A stretch of 64,000 bases of DNA from Corydoras sp. C115 (taxonomy: Eukaryota > Chordata > Actinopteri > Siluriformes > Callichthyidae): assembly GCA_019802505.1 (NCBI GenBank), contig JAFMOC010000158.1, positions 544,001 to 608,000 on the forward strand, read 5' to 3'. The notes under the pieces were generated by a model. That model saw only the letters and a list, made by a program, of their open reading frames with translations. It searched no databases and had not been told where the DNA came from. Both the position numbers and the translations under genes were made by a program. Positions 25,442-33,320 of the stretch are shown here, one piece after another (within the stretch, counting starts at the first letter, position 1; every line of letters begins with the position of its first letter).

Positions 25442-25830
25442 TGTTAGGATCTTTTGATTTTGAAAAAGGCAGAAAGAACGAGCTGATGCAAAATGGTCGC
25501 CTCAACTCATTTATTTAGGACAAAGAAAACTTCATGGACACCTCCAGTAACTCACGCTGGCCAGCGGTCTTCCCTCCTCAGCGTTCTGATGTTGTCTCCC
25601 TCCACGTCTGAGTGAATGTGCCCCTCCCCTGTGTTTACCTGGGTGTATATGCGTTACGTCTAGTTCCCGCCCCTTAACTGCTTTAAGCCAATCACAAACT
25701 ACCGCCCTAGGTTTTGAATCAGCCAATCCCAGCCCAGTATTTCCTAGTGGCGGGAAATCCAAGGTCCTTTGTTTGTCTTTCGGCCATATTGGAACTCTCA
25801 TGTATAATAAGAAATTTAAAATTCCTGACA
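25442..25830 (-). mobile_element. Solo LTR inside an L2 fragment
   Basis: 389 bp with TGTTAGGA...TCCTGACA ends and flanking CTTA repeats (25438-25441, 25831-25834). Read on the minus strand it has an ATTGG (CCAAT-type) motif, a GGGGCGGG box, a TATA-like GCATATAC and an AATAAA near its end, so it is probably a minus-oriented LTR left by LTR-LTR recombination. There is no internal coding region. The sequence on both sides reads as one L2 3' region. Confidence 0.7.
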
Positions 25831-25921
25831 CTTATCATCTTTAAGATACAACTCAAAACACACCTCTTCCACAAACACTTGATCTAAAAAAAATAAAATA
25901 ATATAAATACATAAATGGCGG
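25831..25921 (+). mobile_element. L2-type LINE, continuation (third piece)
   Basis: Resumes after the solo LTR. AAAACACACCTCTTCCACAA matches the closing codons of L2 ORF2 (a Lys-Thr-His-Leu-Phe motif). An A-rich stretch follows, ending at the gypsy element. Confidence 0.6.
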
Positions 25922-26050
25922 TGTGAGAAATCCTGTGTCTGCGTCTGTCTCTCCTGCACGCTCTGCCACTCGCTCCCTTAGCCCCGCCTTCTAGTTTCGC
26001 TTTCGCTCCGGCACCAGGTGAGGCTAATTTGTTTGATGGGTCGTTTCTCT

Positions 26051-26097
26051 TATTTAAGCTCTGTATTCACACGGGACAAATCGCGAAGTATTGTCCC
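26051..26097 (+). promoter_or_regulatory. LTR core promoter and probable transcript 5' end
   Basis: TATTTAAG at 26051-26058 is a TATA-like box. A start 25-32 nt downstream falls at about 26078-26083, where a small hairpin can form: GGGACAA (26073-26079) pairs with TTGTCCC (26091-26097) around GCGAAGTATT. That loop decamer is the one complementary to the sequence after the LTR. The start site is inferred, not observed. Confidence 0.6.
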
Positions 26098-26173
26098 TGA
26101 GTTATCATACATGCCGAGCGATTTTTTGACTGCTATCCTGTCTACTTTGTGTCTCGTGGTGCGTCTGGTCTCG

Positions 26174-26321
26174 GTGAGTGCGTGTCTGTTTATGTTAGCT
26201 GTTGTTAGCATCTGCGTTCTCACCTCCGTGTATAGATTAGGATTTGTCGTTGTATGAGTGAACGTCTTTGTTTTTCTGTGATCGCTCCCTGGTGTCTGTC
26301 TAATCCTCTTTCTGTTTTCAG
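26174..26321 (+). other. Candidate 148-nt intron in the LTR leader
   Basis: Donor GTGAGTGCG at 26174 matches the vertebrate consensus well. The acceptor ends TCTGTTTTCAG at 26321 with a pyrimidine tract, and a branch-like CTAAT lies about 20 nt upstream. Removal would delete the ATGs at 26192 and 26254 from the leader. No transcript data are available, so splicing is a prediction. Confidence 0.45.
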
Positions 26322-26972
26322 TGTTCATCCTGTCCTTAGTGTCCTGCGTCTCGGGAGCGATCTCTGTCCGTCCGCTCAGGTGGTTCGGCTTCGGCCGGGT
26401 GGGGCGGAGTTCGCGCTCGCCCTAGCCTGCTCCGCTGGCGCGCCACCACCTGAGGGCGTCCGTGTCTCATTGTTCACTCAGCATACTAACGGTTCCCATC
26501 TTTTTACTAATACGCTCTGTTTTGGTGAACTAACGTTATTTCCTTCCCTGTGTACTAATACCTTGACTGTCCTCCCATCCCTCGTTTGTCTCAGTCTGGT
26601 TCCCAACCGTCAGTCGTCCCGTGTAGTTCACCATACCTCTTTGTGCACTTTCTACACTCTTTCTTCCTTCAGGTTTTCGTCTAACACTCTCTTTGACACG
26701 CCTGTTCTTTCTGTCATAGGTTTTGTTGTTTTGTCTATCCTAGACACACTCACTAGTTCTTTCTACTTCTTCTCACGCATAGCCAGTGTAGGGTTCTCTT
26801 TCTACAGCGTAGTTTATTCTGTGTACTTTGTTTTGTTTCGTTATTGGTTTGGCTCGGTGTTGTGCTCTGCCCAGTCCTCTGTCCAGGTTCCACACCCCGG
26901 CCTGGTTCCAGTTGGCAACACCTCCCTCGACCAACCCTCCTCCTGCACTACCCTACCTCTGCCTTGCTTCTT

Positions 26973-26978
26973 AATAAA
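26973..26978 (+). promoter_or_regulatory. Polyadenylation signal in LTR
   Basis: AATAAA with a T/G-rich stretch (GTTTGTTCTG) just downstream, about 56 bases before the LTR end. The same signal lies at 32781-32786 in the 3' LTR, where it would end the genomic transcript. Confidence 0.7.
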
Positions 26979-27035
26979 CCTCGTTTGTTCTGCATCTACG
27001 TCTCCAGACCAATCTTTACAGACCAATTGTGACAG

Positions 27036-27045
27036 AATACTTCGC
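27036..27045 (+). promoter_or_regulatory. Primer-binding site, self-priming type
   Basis: AATACTTCGC begins one base after the 5' LTR. It does not start with TGG, the complement of a tRNA CCA end. It is exactly complementary over 10 bases to GCGAAGTATT at 26083-26092, which sits where the TATA box predicts the RNA 5' end. Tf1 of fission yeast primes minus-strand synthesis by this kind of fold-back, and vertebrate sushi-group elements have been proposed to do the same. Confidence 0.7.
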
Positions 27046-27051
27046 CTCACC

Positions 27052-30000
27052 ATGGAGACGGCGGAACAACTGCTTCAGCGGATCACGCAGCAAGTCCTGG
27101 ACCAAGGACAGGTTCTACTGCTTTTGACACAGCAGGTGCTGGAACTGTCCGCAGGAGCCGCCAAATCACCTGTCCCGCCACCAGGTGACACCGTGGGTAA
27201 CCCCAGCAGCACCACACCTAACATGTCTCCTCAGGTCGCCCCGTTGTCCACAGGGGTCACCACGGGCGCTGCTGGGGCGTCCTTCCCCACGCCTGGAGAT
27301 GGCACGACGCTCATCCCCATCCCGGAACCGCCATGTTATTCCGGGGACCCCGAATCTTGCGAGGAGTTCCTCCTGAAGTTCTCTCTCTTCCTCGCCAGCC
27401 GGCCACCCACCACGGACCGGAACGCCATCGCCCTGCTCATCTCCCGGCTCACCGGTGCGGCGTCCGCATGGGCTACGGCCATCTGGCAAAATAACGGGAC
27501 TGACGTCACGTCACTCACCGCCTTCCTTGAGGCGTTCCGTTCTACCTTCAACCACCCTCGCCACGGGGCGGCGGCCGGAGACGAACTGAGACTTCTCCAC
27601 CAGGGCAAGAAATCGGTGGCCGAATACTCTTTGAACTTCCGCACCCTGGCGGCCGCTAGCGGATGGAACGAGGTGGCGCTTATCTCGCAGTTCAAAGTGG
27701 GTCTGACCTCGTCTCTGCAGAGGGAGTTGGTATATCGCTCTCTCAACCTGAATTTATCCCAGGTCATTCAGCTGGCCATTCAGCTGGATCAGCACGCCAC
27801 CCCGCCTGGCTCTTCCCTTGGAACCAACACTCCGCAACCTGCTGAGGTTTCCACGCTGCCCGTCCCCATGGAGTTGGGACGGACCGGGGTAGCAGCGCGG
27901 CAGCGGCAAGAACAGCGGCGCCAACACCGTTGCCTGTACTGCGGGAGAACAGGACATCTAGTGGCGCATTGCCCCAAGAAGGCAGTTAAAACGGAGGACA
28001 AGCAGGCAGAGGTAGCAGGAGGAGCGAGGAGGACCGGGACAAAATCCCCGACGCACAGCGTCCGCCAGGTGAGCCCAGTTCAACCCGTTCTTAAGAACAA
28101 TTCTCGGATTCTCATCCAGTTATCTCACCTGTCCCATACCTTCACAGTGACCGCCCTCATCGACTCAGGTTCGGAGGGGGACTTCATTGAGGAACGTCTG
28201 GTACGAGATCTCCAGGTACCCTCCGTTCCCCTATCGGCTCCCAGTAAGATCTCGGGAGTCAATGGTGCCACGGTGGGGACCGTCACGCATCGCACCCGAC
28301 CTATATCACTGAGCGTGGGCGCCCTCCATAAGGAGATGCGGTCACTGTTGATCATGAAGAAGCCTCTATCACCGGTCATCTTGGGGCAACCATGGCTGCG
28401 GGAACATGACCCCAGGATCGCCTGGGAACCGGTAGACATTGTTGCCTGGTCCCCACGGTGCATGGATCGATGCCTGGTTCCGGTGGGGCGGACACTGCAC
28501 GTGGCATTAACGGATCAACCTCCCGGCTGTCTCCCTGAGAACGTTCCGGAGGATTACCGAGACCTGGCGGAGGTCTTCAGTAAGGGACTTGCATGTCGTC
28601 TTCCACCGCACAGAGAGTATGACTGCGCTATCGAGCTCCTGCCAGACGCCAAGATCCCTCGATCCACACCGTATCCTCTTTCAGTCAAGGAGACCGCAGT
28701 CATGGAGGAATACATCAGCGAGGCCCTGGCTCAGGGGTTCATCCGACCGTCCAAATCCCCTGCCAGCTCTAGTTTTTTCTTCGTCCCCAAGAAGGATGGC
28801 TCTCTGAGACCATGCATCGACTACCGGGAACTTAACCAGGTATCTAAACGCTACACCTATCCCATTCCCCTCGTCCCCTCGGCGCTGGAACAACTACGCT
28901 CCGCCAAGTGGTATACTAAACTCGACTTGCGGAATGCCTATAACTTGGTCCGTATCAAGGAGGGGGATGAGTGGAAGACAGCGTTTAGCACCTCAGCCGG
29001 CCATTATGAATACTTGGTGATGCCGTTCGGCCTGACCAACGCACCGGCGGTTTTCCAATGCCTGGTTAACGACGTCCTACGAGAGTTCCTGGGGAGATGC
29101 GCTATCGTTTACCTAGACGACATCCTTATTTACTCACCAGACTCCGCCAGCCATGTCCACAACACAAGAGAGGTCCTGGGCAAACTTCTGGAACATGGAC
29201 TGTTCGTCAAAGCGGAGAAATGCGAGTTTAACAAGAGGGAGATCGCCTTTTTAGGCTATATTATTAAGGATCAAGGAATCCAGATGGACCCGGCGAAGGT
29301 CCAGGCGGTTATGGAATGGAGGACACCCCAGTCGGTTAAAGAGCTTCAGAGCTTCCTGGGGTTTGCTAATTTTTTCCGCCGATTCATCCGGTCTTTCAGC
29401 CAGATCGCTCTCCCCTTGACGCAACTTCTGAAAGGCAAACCCAGGAGACTCACTTGGTCGGACAGAGCGCAGCACGCTTTCGAGAGGCTGAAGGGGGCAT
29501 TCACCTCGGCGCCGGTACTCGCGCACCCTGACTCAGACTCCCCTTTCGTAGTAGAAGTGGACGCATCTTCCCTGGGGGTCGGAGGCGTTCTGTCGCAGCG
29601 TCAAGGTACGCCTCCTAGGCTGCATCCCGTCGCCTACTTCTCGAGGAAACTCTCCCCCGCTGAACAAAACTATCACGTGGGGGACAGAGAACTATTAGCC
29701 ATTAAATTGGCGTTCGAGGAGTGGCGGCATTGGCTGATGGGCGCTAAATTCCCAGTCCAGGTCATCACGGACCACCGCAACCTGGAGTACCTTAAATGTG
29801 CACGGAGACTCAACGCCCGACAAGCTAGGTGGTCCCTCTTCTTCAATCGGTTCCAGTTTTCAGTGACGTACCGACCGGGGAAGGATAATGCGAAGGCGGA
29901 CATACTGTCGAGACGGTACGAAAACCAGGAGAAGGCTACACCTCCTGTGAAGACCATACTGCCTACCCGAGTGTTCGTTCACTCCATCTCCTGGCAACTG

Positions 30001-30705
30001 GATGAACGGATCCGGGCCGCCAACAGGCAGAATCCGGAGACCCATCTGAGGGATACACCGCCGGGCATGTTGTTCGTACCTTCCTGTCTCCGCCAAGAAC
30101 TTATCGCCTGGGCTCACACCAATCTCAGCTCGGGACACCCGGGTGGTAACCGCACGTTTGAGAGGCTCAAAGGCAAATACTGGTGGCCATCCATGAGGAC
30201 CGACGTAGCCCGAGACGTCGCGTCATGCGCCACCTGCGCCGCCACCAAGACCCCACGTCAGCTCCCATCAGGGAAACTGAACCCGCTCCCTGTTCCCCAA
30301 CGCCCTTGGAGTCACATCGCGATTGACTTTGTCACTGATCTCCCTGTGTCGGAAGGAAACACCACCATCCTAACAATTGTCGACCGCTTCTCCAAGGGGG
30401 TTAAGTTCATTGCCCTGCCGCTTTACCCTCAGCCTTCCAGACGGCAGAAGCACTGTTCACAGAGGTTTTTCGTCATTTCGGCCTACCGGAGGACATTGTA
30501 TCAGATCGAGGTCCTCAATTTACGTCTGCTGTCTGGGAGGCTTTCATTAGGAAGCTTGGCGCCTCCATTAGCCTCACGTCGGGCTACCATCCTGAAAGCA
30601 ATGGGCAATGTGAACGGGCCAACCAGGAACTCGCCAAATTTCTTAGGGCTTACTGCCAAAGCCAACAAAACGACTGGGCGACGTTCCTCCCATGGGCTGA
30701 GATAG
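27052..30705 (+). CDS. Gag-Pol polyprotein, N-terminal part (gag, PR, RT, RNase H, start of IN)
   Basis: The start ATG at 27052 has a strong CACCATGG context and is the first ATG after 26254. The frame is open further upstream through the LTR, but that part lacks protein-like features. From this ATG the product is 1217 aa. Gag occupies about residues 1-330, with a retrotransposon-Gag region at about 110-225 and a CX2CX4HX4C knuckle at 294-307. The protease active site DSG is at 371-373. Reverse transcriptase covers about 545-720 with YLDD at 687-690. RNase H acidic motifs lie near 835 and 906. The integrase HHCC zinc domain starts at 1022, and its first catalytic Asp is at 1092. Gag and Pol share one frame, as in Tf1. 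After about 30421 the frame is wrong: the last ~95 residues do not resemble integrase and the frame stops at 30705. Confidence 0.93.
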   Translation: METAEQLLQRITQQVLDQGQVLLLLTQQVLELSAGAAKSPVPPPGDTVGNPSSTTPNMSPQVAPLSTGVTTGAAGASFPTPGDGTTLIPIPEPPCYSGDPESCEEFLLKFSLFLASRPPTTDRNAIALLISRLTGAASAWATAIWQNNGTDVTSLTAFLEAFRSTFNHPRHGAAAGDELRLLHQGKKSVAEYSLNFRTLAAASGWNEVALISQFKVGLTSSLQRELVYRSLNLNLSQVIQLAIQLDQHATPPGSSLGTNTPQPAEVSTLPVPMELGRTGVAARQRQEQRRQHRCLYCGRTGHLVAHCPKKAVKTEDKQAEVAGGARRTGTKSPTHSVRQVSPVQPVLKNNSRILIQLSHLSHTFTVTALIDSGSEGDFIEERLVRDLQVPSVPLSAPSKISGVNGATVGTVTHRTRPISLSVGALHKEMRSLLIMKKPLSPVILGQPWLREHDPRIAWEPVDIVAWSPRCMDRCLVPVGRTLHVALTDQPPGCLPENVPEDYRDLAEVFSKGLACRLPPHREYDCAIELLPDAKIPRSTPYPLSVKETAVMEEYISEALAQGFIRPSKSPASSSFFFVPKKDGSLRPCIDYRELNQVSKRYTYPIPLVPSALEQLRSAKWYTKLDLRNAYNLVRIKEGDEWKTAFSTSAGHYEYLVMPFGLTNAPAVFQCLVNDVLREFLGRCAIVYLDDILIYSPDSASHVHNTREVLGKLLEHGLFVKAEKCEFNKREIAFLGYIIKDQGIQMDPAKVQAVMEWRTPQSVKELQSFLGFANFFRRFIRSFSQIALPLTQLLKGKPRRLTWSDRAQHAFERLKGAFTSAPVLAHPDSDSPFVVEVDASSLGVGGVLSQRQGTPPRLHPVAYFSRKLSPAEQNYHVGDRELLAIKLAFEEWRHWLMGAKFPVQVITDHRNLEYLKCARRLNARQARWSLFFNRFQFSVTYRPGKDNAKADILSRRYENQEKATPPVKTILPTRVFVHSISWQLDERIRAANRQNPETHLRDTPPGMLFVPSCLRQELIAWAHTNLSSGHPGGNRTFERLKGKYWWPSMRTDVARDVASCATCAATKTPRQLPSGKLNPLPVPQRPWSHIAIDFVTDLPVSEGNTTILTIVDRFSKGVKFIALPLYPQPSRRQKHCSQRFFVISAYRRTLYQIEVLNLRLLSGRLSLGSLAPPLASRRATILKAMGNVNGPTRNSPNFLGLTAKANKTTGRRSSHGLR

Positions 30706-31802
30706 CCCAGAACTCCCTCACGAGCTCTAGCACCGGAATCACCCCGTTTCAGTGCGTTCTGGGGTTTCAGCCGCCGTTCGCACCCTGGGACCCCACTCCG
30801 TCAAACGCACCGGCAGTTGACGAATGGTTCCGGAAGAGCGAGGAGGTCTGGGAGACGGTTCATCAAAGAATCGAAGAAAGCAACGCCCGCACGAAACGCT
30901 TTGCAGACCGCAGAAGAAGCGAAGGCCCACACTACCAAGTCGGAGACCAAGTGTGGCTGTCTACCAAAGACCTTCGGGTGCCCGGCAGCAGGAAGCTGGG
31001 CGCCAGGTACATCGGACCGTACCCCATCATAAAGAGAGTTAATGACGTGACTGTGACGCTCCGCTTGCCCCCCAGACTGAGAATCTCGCCTTCGTTCCAC
31101 ATTTCACTACTCAAGCCATTCAATCCAGGCCCCCTTGACGATGAACCACATCAACGGATAGCTCAGGAACTTCCTCACGACCGCCCGACTTACACCATCA
31201 GGGAGATCCTTGACTCCCGCAGGACTGACTCAGGACTGGAGTACTTGGTTGACTGGGAGGGGTACGGTCCCGAGGAACGTTCATGGACCAAACGGACTGA
31301 CATTCTGGACAAGACGGTGATCGACCAGTACCACCTGACACACCCTGACCGTCCTGCTCCTCGTCCCAGAGGGAGACCCCCTCGCACACCGGCTCGCAGA
31401 GGCAGGCTCCCGGGCTCCCTACCCAGCAGACCTAGGGGTCGCCCTCGCCTTAATCCCCTACCTGCCTCTGCTCCCCCTAGTGCCAGCCAACCTCTCTCGA
31501 CTGGCAATCAAGACACGGGTCTCCCGATCCCTCAGCCCCGTAGGCCCAGGGGTCGTCCCCGTTCCAGACCACGTCCTGATCCCGACCCATCATCTGGTCC
31601 CCTTTCTGTCCCGGGCAGAGCCACCCGCAGCACTTGTTCCCTTCCCGACCCTCCCCGAGTTGGTTCCGGTAGGTCGTCTCCAGTTGCCCCCGGTGGTGCC
31701 CCCTTGACGACCTCTTCGGGGGGGGGCTATGTGAGAAATCCTGTGTCTGCGTCTGTCTCTCCTGCACGCTCTGCCACTCGCTCCCTTAGCCCCGCCTTCT
31801 AG
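30423..31802 (+). pseudogene. Rest of Pol in the shifted frame: integrase core, GPY/F, chromodomain, AT-hook tail
   Basis: The frame changes near 30421-30423; one missing base explains it. The shifted frame is open to 31802. It carries the second catalytic Asp (codon 30504, in an SDRGPQF motif) and the catalytic Glu (codon 30612) with exactly 35 residues between them, then the GPY/F motif (about 31005-31026) and a chromodomain (about 31188-31335). A Pro/Arg-rich tail has three PRGRP AT-hook cores (31365-31379, 31431-31445, 31545-31559). The frame runs through the polypurine tract and ends 73 bases inside the 3' LTR. Chromodomains in this lineage bind histone marks and direct integration (family knowledge). 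The break could be a real mutation or a sequencing error. Confidence 0.9.
31718..31729 (+). promoter_or_regulatory. Polypurine tract for plus-strand priming
   Basis: A run of nine G followed by CTA lies directly upstream of the 3' LTR. It is short and not purely purine at its end, but its position fits. The pol frame reads through it. Confidence 0.6.
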
Positions 31803-32842
31803 TTTCGCTTTCGCTCCGGCACCAGGTGAGGCTAATTTGTTTGATGGGTCGTTTCTCTTATTTAAGCTCTGTCTTCACACGGGACAAATCGCGAAGTATT
31901 GTCCCTGAGTTATCATACATGCCGAGCGATTTTTTGACTGCTATCCTGTCTACTTTGTGTCTCGTGGTGCGTCTGGTCTCGGTGAGTGCGTGTCTGTTTA
32001 TGTTAGCTGTTGTTAGCATCTGCGTTCTCACCTCCGTGTATAGATTAGGATTTGTCGTTGTATGAGTGAACGTCTTTGTTTTTCTGTGATCGCTCCCTGG
32101 TGTCTGTCTAATCCTCTTTCTGTTTTCAGTGTTCATCCTGTCCTTAGTGTCCTGCGTCTCGGGAGCGATCTCTGTCCGTCCGCTCAGGTGGTTCGGCTTC
32201 GGCCGGGTGGGGCGGAGTTCGCGCTCGCCCTAGCCTGCTCCGCTGGCGCGCCACCACCTGAGGGCGTCCGTGTCTCATTGTTCACTCAGCATACTAACGG
32301 TTCCCATCTTTTTACTAATACGCTCTGTTTTGGTGAACTAACGTTATTTCCTTCCCTGTGTACTAATACCTTGACTGTCCTCCCATCCCTCGTTTGTCTC
32401 AGTCTGGTTCCCAACCGTCAGTCGTCCCGTGTAGTTCACCATACCTCTTTGTGCACTTTCTACACTCTTTCTTCCTTCAGGTTTTCGTCTAACACTCTCT
32501 TTGACACGCCTGTTCTTTCTGTCATAGGTTTTGTTGTTTTGTCTATCCTAGACACACTCACTAGTTCTTTCTACTTCTTCTCACGCATAGCCAGTGTAGG
32601 GTTCTCTTTCTACAGCGTAGTTTATTCTGTGTACTTTGTTTTGTTTCGTTATTGGTTTGGCTCGGTGTTGTGCTCTGCCCAGTCCTCTGTCCAGGTTCCA
32701 CACCCCGGCCTGGTTCCAGTTGGCAACACCTCCCTCGACCAACCCTCCTCCTGCACTACCCTACCTCTGCCTTGCTTCTTAATAAACCTCGTTTGTTCTG
32801 CATCTACGTCTCCAGACCAATCTTTACAGACCAATTGTGACA
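31730..32842 (+). repeat. 3' LTR of the gypsy element
   Basis: Same length and sequence as the 5' LTR except C at 31873. Its U3 contains the last 73 bases of the pol reading frame including the stop (31800-31802). AATAAA is at 32781-32786. It is followed directly by the GGCGG duplication, which is the head of a V-SINE. Confidence 0.96.
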
Positions 32843-33182
32843 GGCGGCATGGTGGCTTAGTGGTTAGCATGTTCTCCTCTCAGCACTAGGGATTCCCGGT
32901 TCGAATCCCAATCTGAGTGGAGTTTCCATGTTCTCCCCGTGTCCGCGTGGGTTTCCTCCAGGTTCTCCGGTTTCCTCCCACAGTCCAAAAACATGGATCA
33001 AGTCAATTGAATTCTCCAAAAATTGACCTATATAGAGTGTGTCTGTGTGAGTGAGTGTGTGCTTAGCGATGGATTGGGTCTATCTGCCCAGCGCCCAAAA
33101 CGTTCTCCCCTGGATGGGCATGGGGAACCCCACCGCGACCCTACTAGAGGATAAAGCGGAAGATAATGGATGGATGGATAAA
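32843..33182 (+). mobile_element. V-SINE carrying the gypsy insertion at its first bases
   Basis: Full-length head to GGAT tail. Its first five bases, GGCGG, were duplicated by the gypsy insertion, so the other copy lies at 25917-25921. Small deletion near 33078. Confidence 0.92.
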
Positions 33183-33320
33183 TAAATAATTAAAAGGCAG
33201 ATCATATAATGATCAGATTTGATAAATCTACAGTGTAGCTAGTTTCTCCTTAACTACTGACTCTCATTTGTCTGGTACTTTGGATAAAAGCGTCTGCTAA
33301 ATGACTAAATGTAAATGTAT
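33183..33320 (+). mobile_element. L2-type LINE 3' UTR and tail (fourth piece)
   Basis: Follows the V-SINE. It ends in the motif TTTGGATAAAAGCGTCTGCT followed by AAATGACTAAATGTAAATG, the widespread fish L2-type 3' tail. It completes the LINE interrupted by the four upstream insertions. Confidence 0.6.

Larger units (their letters stand above)
25922..27034 (+). repeat. 5' LTR of the gypsy element
   Basis: Starts TGTGAGAAATCC and ends TTGTGACA. It holds a TATA-like TATTTAAG (26051-26058) and AATAAA (26973-26978). If transcription starts near 26080 and ends about 20 nt after the signal, U3 is about 160 bp, R about 910 bp and U5 very short, an unusually R-heavy LTR. R is pyrimidine-rich on the + strand. 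It is identical to the 3' LTR except at 26065. Confidence 0.96.
25922..32842 (+). mobile_element. Ty3/gypsy LTR retrotransposon, Tf1/sushi-type chromovirus, nearly intact
   Basis: Complete element of 6921 bp: two 1113-bp LTRs (TG...CA ends) flank a 4695-bp internal region with gag, protease, reverse transcriptase, RNase H, integrase and chromodomain in that order, the Ty3/gypsy order. It is flanked by a perfect 5-bp duplication, GGCGG (25917-25921 and 32843-32847). The LTRs differ at one base (A at 26065, C at 31873), so insertion is recent. The chromodomain, the Gag style and the lack of a tRNA-type primer site point to the vertebrate Tf1/sushi group, the lineage from which domesticated Gag genes such as PEG10/RTL1 arose (family knowledge). 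Integrase carries a frameshift, so this copy is probably not autonomous. GC content and CpG are far above the surrounding AT-rich DNA. Confidence 0.96.

Noticed and set aside
26254..26256. ATG at 26254 as the start of Gag-Pol
   Set aside because: It lies within the LTR and inside a candidate intron. The 266 codons that follow lack protein-like features, while 27052 has a strong start context just after the primer site.
27035..27060. A tRNA-type primer site using the TGG at 27053
   Set aside because: It overlaps the gag start codon, is 18 bases from the LTR, and the self-complementary site next to the LTR is a better explanation.
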